From: Burkholderiales bacterium
GTDB lineage: Bacteria; Pseudomonadota; Gammaproteobacteria; Burkholderiales; Burkholderiaceae_C
NCBI GenBank assembly: GCA_016191995.1
Contig: JACPVA010000080.1
Coordinates: 1 to 41,025, forward strand
Length of the DNA stretch: 41,025 nucleotides
Direction of reading: 5' to 3'
Shown: one piece after another, positions 25,657 to 34,617 of the stretch
Layout of the letters: every line of letters starts with the position of its first letter
Numbering within the stretch: position 1 is the first letter of the stretch
Program-made: the position numbers and the translations under genes
The notes under the pieces: generated by a model
The model's database searches: none
What the model saw: only the letters and a program-made list of their open reading frames with translations
What the model was told of the DNA's origin: nothing

Positions 25657-27557
25657 GGCGCGCCGCGGCGCCGGCCGCGCCGCGGCCGTGCACCGCGGCC
25701 GACACGATGCGATGCGCGCTGCGGCGCGCTGCCGGTGCGGTCGCCGCGCTGGCGCTGGCGGGATGCGCCGCGCTCGGCAGCGCCCCACCGCCCGCGGCCG
25801 AGGCCGCCGCGCCCGGCGCGCCGCCGCTGGCGGTCGAGATCGAGGCCCCGGCGGCGCTGCGCGAGCTGCTCGCGCGCCACCTCGACGTCGTGCGGCTGGC
25901 CGAGCTGGCGCGTGGCGAGCGCATCGAGCCCGCGGAGCGCGAGCGGCTCGCCGCCGCCGCACCGGCGCAGGCACGCGCGCTGCTGCAGACCGAGGGCTAC
26001 TTCGACCCCGAGGTCCGCGCCACGCTCGACGGCGAGCGGCTGCGGATCGCGGTCGACCCGGGGCCGCGCACCACCGTCGGCCGCGTCACGGTCGAGGCCC
26101 AGGGCGCGCTCGCCGACGCCGCCGACGCTGGCGATGCGCGCGCACGCGAAGTGGCCGCTTCGCTGCGCGATCGCTGGCCGCTGCCGGTCGGCGCGCCGTT
26201 TCGCGACGCCGACTGGCGCAGTGCCAAGACCGCCACGCTGGCGCGGCTGCGCGCCGCGGGCTATGCCGCCGCCGCCTGGTCCGGAACCGGCGCCGAGGTC
26301 GACACCGCGGCGCGCCGCGCGCGGCTGTTCGTCGTCGCCGACAGCGGGCCGCTATTCCGCGCCGGCGGGCTCGACCTGCAGGGGCTGCAGCACCAGGATG
26401 CCCAGACCGTCGGCCATATCGCCGGATTCGGCGCCGGCACGCCGCTGACCGAATCCCTGCTGCTCGACTTCCAGGAGCGGCTGCGCCGCGCCGGGCTGTT
26501 CGACGCCGTCGCCGTCGGCTTCGACCCCGACCCCGCGCAGGCCGACGCCGCGCCGGTGCAGGTGCGGCTGCGCGAGGCGGCGCGCCAGGTCTGGACCTTC
26601 GGCGTCGGCGTCAGCGACCGCACCGGGCCGCGCGGCTCGGTCGAGCACCTGCACCGGCGCGCCTTCGGCCGCGCGCTGTCGGCGCGCAACCTGGTCGAAT
26701 GGGGGCGCTTGCGCCAGGCCTGGGACGGCGAGATCGCGACCCACCCGCTGGCGCGCCAGTTCCGCTGGCTGGTCGGCGGATCGGTCGAGCGGCTCGAGTC
26801 CGACGACGATGTCGTGCTCGCGCAGCGGCTGCGCCTGGGTCGCACGCAGAATACGCCGCGCCGCGACCGCTTCAGCTTCGTCGAGGCCGAGCGCTCGTCG
26901 CGCCGGCTGCTCGGGCCCGAGCGCATCACGGCCCCCGAGGACGAGGCGCTGGCGGTCAGCGTCAACCACCACCTGGTGCTGCGCCGGCTCGACGATCAGC
27001 TGCTGCCGACCGACGGCTTCACCTTGTCGCTGCAGGGCAACCTGGGGCGCGCGTCGAGCACGCTCGGCAGCGCCGGCTTCTTCAGCCGCCTGTATGCGCG
27101 GCTGACCGTCTACCGGCCGCTCGACGGCCTGGCCGGCGGCTGGCTGGCCGGCTGGTACGGCCAGGGCCGCATCGAGCTCGGCCAGGTGCTGCGCCCGGAC
27201 GGCGTGCGCATCCCCGACGCGCAGCAGTTTCGTGCCGGCGGCGACGAATCGGTGCGCGGCTATGCCTACCGCAGCCTGGGGCCGCTGGTCGACGGCGCGG
27301 TCGGCAGCGCCGATACGCTGTTCACCGGCAGCCTCGAGCTCGCACGGCCGATCTCGCCGCGCCTGCCCGCGGTCTGGGGCGCGGTCTTCGTCGACGCCGG
27401 CAACGCGGCGCCGACCTGGCGCGAGCTCGACCCGGCGTTCGGCGTCGGTGCCGGCGTGCGCTGGCGCAGCCCGGTCGGCCCGCTGCGGCTGGACCTCGCC
27501 TGGGCGCATGAGCTGCAGAAGCTGCGGCTGCACTTCAGCGTCGGCATCGCGTTCTGA
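25653..27557 (+). CDS. tamA: Outer-membrane assembly protein TamA (Omp85 family)
   Basis: 634 aa if the overlapping ATG at 25653 is used; an ATG at 25707 would give 616 aa and a cleaner signal peptide. TamA is an Omp85 outer-membrane barrel that works with TamB in lipid and protein transport to the outer membrane. POTRA-like modules cover about 55-300 and a 16-strand barrel follows, with the L6 motif VRGY at 534-537 (GGDESVRGYAYRSLG) and a C-terminal FSVGIAF. The N-terminus carries a lipobox (LAGC, Cys38) after a hydrophobic stretch, so it may be acylated, which is unusual for an Omp85. tamB starts 4 bases after its stop. Confidence 0.93.
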   Translation: MRRAAAPAAPRPCTAADTMRCALRRAAGAVAALALAGCAALGSAPPPAAEAAAPGAPPLAVEIEAPAALRELLARHLDVVRLAELARGERIEPAERERLAAAAPAQARALLQTEGYFDPEVRATLDGERLRIAVDPGPRTTVGRVTVEAQGALADAADAGDARAREVAASLRDRWPLPVGAPFRDADWRSAKTATLARLRAAGYAAAAWSGTGAEVDTAARRARLFVVADSGPLFRAGGLDLQGLQHQDAQTVGHIAGFGAGTPLTESLLLDFQERLRRAGLFDAVAVGFDPDPAQADAAPVQVRLREAARQVWTFGVGVSDRTGPRGSVEHLHRRAFGRALSARNLVEWGRLRQAWDGEIATHPLARQFRWLVGGSVERLESDDDVVLAQRLRLGRTQNTPRRDRFSFVEAERSSRRLLGPERITAPEDEALAVSVNHHLVLRRLDDQLLPTDGFTLSLQGNLGRASSTLGSAGFFSRLYARLTVYRPLDGLAGGWLAGWYGQGRIELGQVLRPDGVRIPDAQQFRAGGDESVRGYAYRSLGPLVDGAVGSADTLFTGSLELARPISPRLPAVWGAVFVDAGNAAPTWRELDPAFGVGAGVRWRSPVGPLRLDLAWAHELQKLRLHFSVGIAF

Positions 27558-27560
27558 GCG

Positions 27561-30500
27561 ATGGTCCGAGCGATGGGCACCCCGCCGCAGACCCCAGACC
27601 CGACCGCGACGCCGGCGTCAACCGCCTCGATGCCGCAGGCGCCGCGCCCGGCACGCCGACGCTTGGTCGCCGCCGCGCTGGTGCTGCTGCTCGCCGCCGC
27701 GCTCGCCGCCGCGGCGCTGCTGGGCGCCTGGGCGCTGCTGCGCAGCCCGGCCGGCAGCGCGTGGCTGCTGGCGCGCGTACCCGGCGTCGAGATCGAGGGC
27801 CTGCAAGGCGCGCTGCTGGGCGAGCGCCTCGCGCTGCAGCGGCTGCGCTGGCACGGCAAGGCCGGCACGCTCGATGCCGAGGCGGTCGAACTGCGCGGGC
27901 TGCGCATGCAGCTGCGGCCGGCCCCCGGGCTGTGGCTGGCTCTGCAGGCCGACGCCCTGCAGGCCGCGCGCGTGCAGTGGCGCAGCGCGCCGGCCGACGA
28001 GCCGCGCGCAGCGCCGCCGCCGAACCTGATGCTGCCGCTGGCGCTGCAGCTGCCGGTCGAGCTGGGCGCGCTCGCGATCGACGAGCTGGCGCCGCTGGAG
28101 GACCTGCGGCTGCGGCTCGTGCTCGGCGCCGACGGCGGGCGCGCGCACCGCATCGAGGGCCTGGCGCTGCGCTGGCAGGCGGTGCAGATCGAGGACGGCG
28201 CGCTGCAGGTCGGCAGCGCCGCGCCGCTGCCGCTGCAGGCCTCGCTCGCGCTGGCCTCCGCCGGGGCAGACACTCCGCTGCCCTGGCAGGCGCGGCTGCA
28301 GGCCGACGGCACGCTGACCGAGCTGGCGCTGGCGGCTGTGCTTCGAGGGCCGGGGGGCAGCGCACTCGAGCTGCAGTCGCGGCTGCAGCCCTTCGCCGCC
28401 TGGCCGCTGCAGGCCTTGTCGCTGCGCAGCCAGGCGCTGGACCTGTCGGCACTGCACCCGCAGGCGCCGCGCACCCGGCTCGACGGCCGCGCCGAGCTGC
28501 AGTCGGCCGCCGCGGACGCCCCGCTGCGCATCGTCGTCGAGCTGGCCAACGCCGCGCCGGGGCGCTGGGACGAGGGCGCGCTGCCGCTGGCGCAGGCCAC
28601 GCTCGCGCTCGGCGGCCGGCTCGATGCACCCGAGCGGGTCGAGATCGAGCGCGTCGCGCTGCGACTGGCCGACGGCCGCGGCGACGCCGGCCGCATCGAA
28701 GGCCGCGGCCTGTGGCAGGGCCACACGCTCGCGCTCGAGCTGCAGCTCGCCGGCGTCACGCCGCAGCGGCTGGACGCACGCGCCAGCGCGATGACACTCG
28801 CCGGCCCGGTCACGGCCGAGATCGACGGCCTGCCGTCGCCCGACCCCGAAGCTGGCGCGCCCGCCGCGCCGCCGTCGCTGGCGCTGCGCACGACGCTGGA
28901 CGGCCGTCTGCAGGGCGCGCCGCTGCCGGTCCGGCTGGCGCTGCAGGGGCGCGCGCGCGCCGACGAGATCGAGATCGCGGCGCTCGACGCCAGCGCCGGC
29001 GCAGCGCGCGCAAGGGCGAGCGCGATCCTGCGCCACGCCGATGGCCGCTGGGCGCTGCGCAGCGAAGGCGAGCTCGCCGACTTCGACCCGCTGCCCTGGT
29101 GGCCGGGCGCCGACGGTCAGCCCTGGGCGCGCGGGCCGCACCGCGTCAACGCGCGCTGGGATGTCGATGCCAGCGTCGCGGCAGCGGCGCTGGCCGGCGA
29201 CCCGGCGGCGCTGCCGGCCGGCGCGCGCGGCCGTGCCGAGCTGCGCATCGAGCGCTCGCTGCTGGCCGGGACGTCGCTGGCGGGGTCGCTCGCGATGACG
29301 CCGCAGGACGCCGCGCTGGCGTTGAAGGCGGAGCTGACGCTGGCCGGCAACCGGCTCGCGGTCGATGCGCGGCTGGCCGGCACCGGCGATGGCGCCGCCG
29401 ACCGCTGGCAGGCCGAGCTCGACGCCCCGGCGCTGGACGCGCTGGCGCCGCTGGCGGCGCTGTGGCCGCAGGCCGCGGCGTGGGCGCCACGCGCCGGCGC
29501 GGCCATGCTGCGCGCGCAGGCACGCGGGCGCGGACCGTCGTTGGCCAGCGACGGTCGCGCCGAACTGCGCGGGCTGCAGGCCGGCGCGCTGACGCTGGCG
29601 CAGGTGTCGCTCGGCTGGCGGATCGACGACCTCGGCACCCTCGGATTCGGCAGCACCGCCGCCGCGGCGCGCGGTGGCCGCGCTGCCGCCGAGCGCGATG
29701 GCAGCACGGCCGTCGCGCGCGATGGCAGCGGTGCCCCCGCACGCGGCGGGGCACCCTGGGACCTCGCGCTCGACCTGCGCGGGCTGCGCCTGCGCGGCGA
29801 CGCCGGCGGCGTGGACCGCTTCGCGCTCACGACGTTGCGCGCGACGCTGGCGTGCGACGCGGCCGCGCACCGGCTGCAGCTCGACGCCGCTGCACCGCTG
29901 AAGCCGCCCCCCATGCTGGCGCAGATCCTGGGGCTGGCGCCGCCGTCGGACGGCGCGCGGCTCGCGCTCGTGCTCGACGGAAGCTGGGACAGCGTGGCCG
30001 TCGCGCCCGGCGCGTCGCTGGCCGGCGGGACGCGCACCGCGCAGGCCGCCGCCGCGACCCCCGGTCCGCGCGGCGCGGCGCTCGAAGGACGCTGGCAGGC
30101 GCGCATCGGGCGTCTGCGCGTCGACGGCTCCGACGCGCTGCCCCCCGCCACGGCGGCGCCGGCGGCCTGGCTCGACGCCAGCGAGCTGCGCGCCAGCCTG
30201 CGCCTGGGCGCCGGCGGCGACTGGCGCGAATTTGCCGTCGACCCGGGGCGGGCCACACTGGCCGGCGGCATCGCGCTGCGGCTGCAGCGCTTCGCGCTCG
30301 AACCTGCCGCGGCGGCGGGTGACGCGCCGCGCATCGCGCTCGACGCCGAACTCGAACCGCTGGCGCTGGCGCCGCTGCTGGCACGCTGGCAGCCCGAGAT
30401 GGGCTGGGACGGCGACCTGCGCGTCGGCGCGCGCGCTGGCTGGCGCAGCGGCGCCGCGACCGAAGCCGACATCGTCGTCGAGCGACTCGGCGGCGACCTG

Positions 30501-31952
30501 CGCGTGCGCGACGCCGTCGACCAGCCGCTCGCGCTCGGGATCACCGACCTGCGGCTGGCGCTGAACGCGCGCGACGGCGACTGGCTTTTCACGCAGGCGC
30601 TGGCCGGGCACACGCTGGGCGAGGCCGGCGGCCTGCTGCGCGTGCGCAGCGCCCCGGATGCGCCGCTTCCCCGCCCGGGCGACGCGCTGGACGGGTCGCT
30701 GCTGGCGCGCGTGGCCGACCTCGGCGTCTGGGGCGCCTGGGTGCCGCCGGGCTGGCGGCTGCAGGGCTGGCTGCAGACGCAAGGCATCCTTGGCGGCCGG
30801 CTCGGTGCGCCCGAGATCCAGGGCACGCTCGAAGGCGCCGGGCTTGGCGCGCGCAACCTGCTGCAGGGTGTGCACCTGCGCGACGGCACGCTGCTCGTGC
30901 GGCTGGAGGGCCCGCGCGCGCGCGTCGAGCGCTTCGAGCTGAAGGCCGGCGATGGCCGCTTGACGCTGGCCGGCGGCGCCACGCTGGGCGAGGATCCGCA
31001 GGTCGACCTGCGGCTGCAGGCCGAGCGCTTCCAGGTTCTCGGCCGCATCGACCGCCGTCTCGTCGCCAGCGGCGGCGCCACGCTGCGGCTGGACCGCGAC
31101 CGGGTGCAGCTCGACGGCCGGCTCGACGTCGACGAGGGCCTGTTCGACCTGAGCCGCAGCGATGCGCCGACGCTGTCCGACGACGTCACCGTGCGCCGCC
31201 CGGGCACGCCGCCGGCGCCGCCGGCGCCGCCCGCCGCGCCGCGGCGCGCGACCGAGGTCGATCTTCGGCTCGGCCTGGGCGAGCGGCTGCGCGTGCGCGG
31301 CTTCGGCCTGGATACCCTGCTCGCCGGCGAGCTGCGGCTGACCATGCCCGGCGCGAAGCCCGCGCTCGCCGGCGAGTTGCGCGCGGTGGGCGGCAACTAT
31401 GCCGCCTACGGCCAGAAGCTCGAGATCGAGCGCGGGCTGCTGCGCTTCGCCGGCGCGCCGGACAACCCGCAGCTGGACGTGCTGGCGCTGCGGCCGGCGC
31501 TGGAAGTCGAGGTCGGGGTCGCGATCAGCGGCAGCGCGCAGGCGCCGCGCGTGCGGCTGCACTCCGACCCCGAGATGAGCGACACCGACAAGCTGTCGTG
31601 GCTGGTCCTCGGCCGCGACCCGGGCACGGTCGACCGCGCCGATACCGCGCTGCTGCAGCGCGCGGCGCTGGCGCTGCTGGCCGGCGACGAGCCCGGCCCG
31701 ACCGACGCCCTCGTGCGCCAGTTCGGGCTCGACGAGTTCTTGCTGCGCCAGTCCGACGGCGACGAGCGCGAGACCATCGTCGCGCTGGGCAAGCAGCTCT
31801 CGCAGCGCTGGTATGTCGGCTACGAGCGCGGCGTCAACGCCACCGCCGGCACCTGGCAGCTCGTCTACCGCGCCGCGCGCCGCTTCACGCTGCGGCTGCA
31901 GTCCGGGCTGGACAATGCGATCGACGCGATCTGGGTCTGGCGCGTCGAGTGA
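27561..31952 (+). CDS. tamB: Translocation and assembly module protein TamB
   Basis: 1463 aa, within the expected range. TamB is anchored in the inner membrane and spans the periplasm as a long beta-groove, an AsmA-like/bridge-type protein that delivers lipids to the outer membrane and pairs with TamA. One N-terminal membrane helix (LVAAALVLLLAAALAAAALLGAW, residues about 34-57) is followed by some 1000 residues of repetitive beta-rich sequence. The C-terminal DUF490/TamB domain begins near residue 1100, with GTLEGAGLGARNLLQGVHLRDG, LRADGG-like strands and the MSDTDKLSWLVLGR block near 1340. It is the last gene before tRNA-Arg. A second ATG at 27573 is possible. Confidence 0.96.
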   Translation: MVRAMGTPPQTPDPTATPASTASMPQAPRPARRRLVAAALVLLLAAALAAAALLGAWALLRSPAGSAWLLARVPGVEIEGLQGALLGERLALQRLRWHGKAGTLDAEAVELRGLRMQLRPAPGLWLALQADALQAARVQWRSAPADEPRAAPPPNLMLPLALQLPVELGALAIDELAPLEDLRLRLVLGADGGRAHRIEGLALRWQAVQIEDGALQVGSAAPLPLQASLALASAGADTPLPWQARLQADGTLTELALAAVLRGPGGSALELQSRLQPFAAWPLQALSLRSQALDLSALHPQAPRTRLDGRAELQSAAADAPLRIVVELANAAPGRWDEGALPLAQATLALGGRLDAPERVEIERVALRLADGRGDAGRIEGRGLWQGHTLALELQLAGVTPQRLDARASAMTLAGPVTAEIDGLPSPDPEAGAPAAPPSLALRTTLDGRLQGAPLPVRLALQGRARADEIEIAALDASAGAARARASAILRHADGRWALRSEGELADFDPLPWWPGADGQPWARGPHRVNARWDVDASVAAAALAGDPAALPAGARGRAELRIERSLLAGTSLAGSLAMTPQDAALALKAELTLAGNRLAVDARLAGTGDGAADRWQAELDAPALDALAPLAALWPQAAAWAPRAGAAMLRAQARGRGPSLASDGRAELRGLQAGALTLAQVSLGWRIDDLGTLGFGSTAAAARGGRAAAERDGSTAVARDGSGAPARGGAPWDLALDLRGLRLRGDAGGVDRFALTTLRATLACDAAAHRLQLDAAAPLKPPPMLAQILGLAPPSDGARLALVLDGSWDSVAVAPGASLAGGTRTAQAAAATPGPRGAALEGRWQARIGRLRVDGSDALPPATAAPAAWLDASELRASLRLGAGGDWREFAVDPGRATLAGGIALRLQRFALEPAAAAGDAPRIALDAELEPLALAPLLARWQPEMGWDGDLRVGARAGWRSGAATEADIVVERLGGDLRVRDAVDQPLALGITDLRLALNARDGDWLFTQALAGHTLGEAGGLLRVRSAPDAPLPRPGDALDGSLLARVADLGVWGAWVPPGWRLQGWLQTQGILGGRLGAPEIQGTLEGAGLGARNLLQGVHLRDGTLLVRLEGPRARVERFELKAGDGRLTLAGGATLGEDPQVDLRLQAERFQVLGRIDRRLVASGGATLRLDRDRVQLDGRLDVDEGLFDLSRSDAPTLSDDVTVRRPGTPPAPPAPPAAPRRATEVDLRLGLGERLRVRGFGLDTLLAGELRLTMPGAKPALAGELRAVGGNYAAYGQKLEIERGLLRFAGAPDNPQLDVLALRPALEVEVGVAISGSAQAPRVRLHSDPEMSDTDKLSWLVLGRDPGTVDRADTALLQRAALALLAGDEPGPTDALVRQFGLDEFLLRQSDGDERETIVALGKQLSQRWYVGYERGVNATAGTWQLVYRAARRFTLRLQSGLDNAIDAIWVWRVE

Positions 31953-31973
31953 GGGACAATCCGCCCGCCCGAG

Positions 31974-32048
31974 CTCGCCGTAGTTCAATGGACAGAACGG
32001 CCGCCTCCTAAGCGGCAAATACAGGTTCGATTCCTGTCGGCGGGACCA
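31974..32048 (+). tRNA. tRNA-Arg (anticodon CCT)
   Basis: 75 nt with an encoded CCA end. The 7-bp acceptor 31974-31980 pairs with 32038-32044 (one T-G wobble at position 2), anticodon stem GCCGC/GCGGC (32000-32004 / 32012-32016), loop CTCCTAA with anticodon CCT at 32007-32009, and a T arm ACAGG-TTCGATT-CCTGT. The discriminator is A45 of line 32041 (position 32045). It reads AGG codons. It lies 21 bases after tamB. Confidence 0.96.
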
Positions 32049-32053
32049 GCCGT

Positions 32054-32080
32054 GCCGGCTCGGCGCCGGCTGCAATTTGT
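32054..32080 (+). terminator. Possible hairpin terminator after tRNA-Arg
   Basis: GCCGGC (32054-32059), loop TCGGC, GCCGGC (32065-32070), followed by TGCAATTTGT. The T-run is short, so termination is only possible. Confidence 0.35.
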
Positions 32081-32104
32081 CACGCCTTCGTCGCCATCCG
32101 CGCC

Positions 32105-32110
32105 TACGAT
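32105..32110 (+). promoter_or_regulatory. Possible -10 element six bases before the 32117 gene
   Basis: TACGAT ends 6 bases before the ATG at 32117. No -35 hexamer at proper distance is obvious (TTGTCA at 32077-32082 is 22 bases away). If used, the transcript would begin at the start codon. Confidence 0.35.
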
Positions 32111-32116
32111 TGCACA

Positions 32117-32845
32117 ATGGACGATCGAGAACCGGGACTGTGGCGCATCAGCGCCTTCGAGCGCGAGCGCGCCGCCGCTGCGGCCGCGACGACGCTGCTG
32201 CCGACGACGCTGCTGGCGGACCTGCGGCGGATGCGCCCGACACCCGGCGGCGGGCAGGACGTGCTGGAGGTGGCCGCCGCCTGCGTTCGTCACCGCGAGT
32301 CGGCCCTGCTCTACCTGGGCTGCGGGCCGCTGGTGTGGCCGGTGACGCTGTTCCCGGCGCAGGCGCTGTACCACTCGCCGCGCGCGGCCGACGACGAGGT
32401 GCCCGCCGCCGCGCTGCCGCGCCTGCGGCTGCTGTCCGCTGAGCGGTCGCAGTTGCGCCCGCCCGGCCATTTCGAGCACGATCGAATCGGTCACGCGGCG
32501 CATTACCGGCCGTTGCCGTCGCTGCTGTGGGCGCTGGCGGTCCAGGGGCCGCGCCAGGCCCTCCTCGACGAGATCCCGGCCGACGCGCGCTACCGGCTGG
32601 CAGCCGGCGTCGACCTGCGCCTGGCGCGGCGCGGCGGCGCGCTCGGCCCGTCGATCGACCGCCTGCGCGCCGGCGCGGCGACGCTGCGCGACATGTCGGG
32701 CTGGCCCGGCATGGGCGTCGAGCGCGCCAGCCGGCTGCTCAATGCGCTGTACCTGACCGGCTCGCTGATGATCCTGCGCGCGCCGCAGCCCGGCCCGCGT
32801 CCGGCGTCCAGCCTGTGGTGGCCGTGGCTGTCCCGGCGCGGCTGA
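32117..32845 (+). CDS. Uncharacterised conserved protein
   Basis: 242 aa; I do not recognise the family. It has no signal peptide or membrane helix. The N-terminal third is Ala-rich, the middle is Pro/Arg-rich, and the C-terminal part (about 165-225) looks helical: RLRAGAATLRDMSGWPGMGVERASRLLNALYLTGSLMILRAPQ, which resembles a small winged-helix or PATAN/DUF4388-like end but without enough similarity to name it. The coding frame is supported by codon bias like its neighbours. It is convergent with the iron permease, 19 bases apart. No Shine-Dalgarno sequence is evident; TACGAT is 6 bases before the ATG. Confidence 0.7.
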   Translation: MDDREPGLWRISAFERERAAAAAATTLLPTTLLADLRRMRPTPGGGQDVLEVAAACVRHRESALLYLGCGPLVWPVTLFPAQALYHSPRAADDEVPAAALPRLRLLSAERSQLRPPGHFEHDRIGHAAHYRPLPSLLWALAVQGPRQALLDEIPADARYRLAAGVDLRLARRGGALGPSIDRLRAGAATLRDMSGWPGMGVERASRLLNALYLTGSLMILRAPQPGPRPASSLWWPWLSRRG

Positions 32846-32864
32846 GGACCTGCTGCGGCGCCAT

Positions 32865-34496
32865 TCAAGTCGCCGCGCCCGGCTCGCCGCTGCGCATCGC
32901 GCGCGACAGCATCAGCACCGGGATCAGCCCGACGACGACGATCGCCAGCGACGGCAGCGCGGCCTCGCCGAGCCGCTCGTCGCGCGCGAGGTTGTAGGCC
33001 ACCACCGCCAGCGTGTCGCTGCCGAAGGGGCGCAGCAGCAGCGTGGCCGGCAGCTCCTTCATCGCGTCGACGAAGACCAGCAGCGCCGCGGCGAGCGCCG
33101 AGCGCCGCAGCAGCGGCAGGTGCAATTGCCAGAAGATGCGCCGGCGCCGGCTGCCCAGCAGCCGCGCCGTCTCGTCGATGCTCGCGCCGATCCTCGCATA
33201 GCCCGCCTGCACCGACTGCAGCGCCACCGCCGAGAAGCGCGACAGATACGCCAGCAGCACGCCGAAGGCGCTGCCGGTGACCAGCGCCGCCACCGGCAGG
33301 CCCGGCAGCGCGGCCTGCAGCGGCCCGACCGGCAGCAGCACGCCGACCGCGATCACCGCCCCCGGCACCGCATAGCCGAGCGCCAGCAGCGCCGCGGCCG
33401 GTGCCAGCAGGCCGCGGCGCCCGCGGGCGCCGGCCGGCCGCAGCGCAAAACCCAGCGCCAGCGCGAGCGCCGTGGCCAGCAGCGCCGCCGTCCCGGCCAG
33501 CCGCAGGCTGGCCCAGGCCCAGCCGGCGAATCGCGCCAGCGGCAGCCCGAACTCGGCGTAGCGCAGCTCCTGCACCAGCAGCCACAGCAGCCAGCCCACC
33601 GGCAGCACGAAGCCGAGCAGCACCGGCAAGGCGCACAAGGCCCAGGCCGCGGCGGCGGCGGCGCCGCGCAGCCGCTGCGGCACGGCCTCGGCGCTGCCGC
33701 CGCTGCGCCGCATCGCCGCGAAGCGCATGCGGCGCTGCGCGCGCCGCTCGACCGCCAGCAGCAGCGCGACGACCGCGAGCAGCATCGACGCCAGCTGCGC
33801 GGCGGCGATGCGGTCGTCCAGCACCAGCCAGGCGCGGAAGATCCCGGTCGAGAAGGTCGCGAGGCCAAAGTACGCGCCGACGCCGTAGTCGGCCAGCGTC
33901 TCCATCACCGCCAGCGCCAGGCCGGCGGTCACCGCCGGGCGCGCCAGCGGCAGCGCGACGGCGCCGAAGCGCCGCCACGGCCCGGCGCCGAGCAGCCGCG
34001 CCGCCTCCAGCAGGTGCGCGGCGCGCTCGCCGAGCGCGGTGCGCGTCAGCAGATAGACATAGGGATACAGCGCGAGCACGAACAGCAGCACCGCGCCGCC
34101 CAGGCTGCGCACGTCCGGCCACAGCGCGCCGCGCAGCCCGAGCCAGCCGCGCAGCGCGGTCTGCAGCGCGCCGCTGTACTGCAGCGCGTCGGTCCAGGCG
34201 TAGGCCAGCACATAGGCCGGCATCGCCAGCGGCAGCAGCAGCGCCCACTCGAAGCTGCGCCGGCCCGGAAAATCGAGCAGCGTGACCGCCGCCGCGGTGG
34301 CCGCCCCCAGCAGCGTGACGCCGACCGCCACGCCGAGCGCGAGCAGCGCGGATTGCGCCGCATAGCTGGCCAGCACCGTCCCGGCCTGATGGCGCAGCGT
34401 GGCCAGCGCCTGCGCGTCGAGCCCGGCCCAAGCGCCGAGCACGGCGAGAACCGGCAGCGCCAGCAAAAGGCAGACCAGGGTCAGCGCGGTGCGCAT
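32865..34496 (-). CDS. fbpB: Ferric-iron ABC transporter permease (FbpB/SfuB type)
   Basis: 543 aa with two fused BPD_transp_1 permease halves and about twelve hydrophobic helices, as in FbpB/SfuB. Each half has an EAA-like loop: HLLEAARLLGAGPWRRFGAVALPLARPAV in the first half and ETARLLGSRRRRIFWQLHLPLLR in the second. It imports iron bound by a periplasmic FbpA-type protein that is not encoded here. It diverges from the ATPase gene fbpC across 121 bases containing a Fur-like box. Substrate assignment relies on resemblance to the ferric family; thiamine or phosphonate relatives cannot be wholly excluded. Confidence 0.9.
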   Translation of the reverse strand: MRTALTLVCLLLALPVLAVLGAWAGLDAQALATLRHQAGTVLASYAAQSALLALGVAVGVTLLGAATAAAVTLLDFPGRRSFEWALLLPLAMPAYVLAYAWTDALQYSGALQTALRGWLGLRGALWPDVRSLGGAVLLFVLALYPYVYLLTRTALGERAAHLLEAARLLGAGPWRRFGAVALPLARPAVTAGLALAVMETLADYGVGAYFGLATFSTGIFRAWLVLDDRIAAAQLASMLLAVVALLLAVERRAQRRMRFAAMRRSGGSAEAVPQRLRGAAAAAAWALCALPVLLGFVLPVGWLLWLLVQELRYAEFGLPLARFAGWAWASLRLAGTAALLATALALALGFALRPAGARGRRGLLAPAAALLALGYAVPGAVIAVGVLLPVGPLQAALPGLPVAALVTGSAFGVLLAYLSRFSAVALQSVQAGYARIGASIDETARLLGSRRRRIFWQLHLPLLRRSALAAALLVFVDAMKELPATLLLRPFGSDTLAVVAYNLARDERLGEAALPSLAIVVVGLIPVLMLSRAMRSGEPGAAT

Positions 34497-34573
34497 CGCC
34501 GGCAGCGGCCCGACATGGCGACGATCATCAGCGCGGGTCGATCCGCGGCGGCGGCTTCGGCGCCAGAGAGCAC

Positions 34574-34592
34574 AATGCGAACCATCCTCATT
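34574..34592. promoter_or_regulatory. Fur-box-like operator
   Basis: AATGCGAACCATCCTCATT resembles the 19-bp Fur consensus, with AATG and CATT ends and the inner GAA and CTC in register. It lies between the divergent iron permease and ATPase genes. Position on the fbpC side is just upstream of a TATCAT -10 (34606-34611). Confidence 0.55.
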
Positions 34593-34605
34593 CCCGGTGG
34601 GCCGC

Positions 34606-34611
34606 TATCAT
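34606..34611 (+). promoter_or_regulatory. -10 element of fbpC
   Basis: TATCAT, 6 bases before the fbpC ATG. On the minus strand 34607-34612 reads TATGAT, a candidate -10 for the permease. The fbpC message may be leaderless if this -10 is used. Confidence 0.45.
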
Positions 34612-34617
34612 AGAAGC

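Noticed and set aside
31974-32048. tRNA-Arg as an integration site
   Set aside because: No integrase, direct repeat of the tRNA 3' end or foreign-looking DNA follows.
27618-32117. A 1499-codon open frame on the minus strand across tamB
   Set aside because: Antisense shadow caused by extreme GC; the product is Gln/Arg/Ala-rich without any domain, and tamB explains the stretch.
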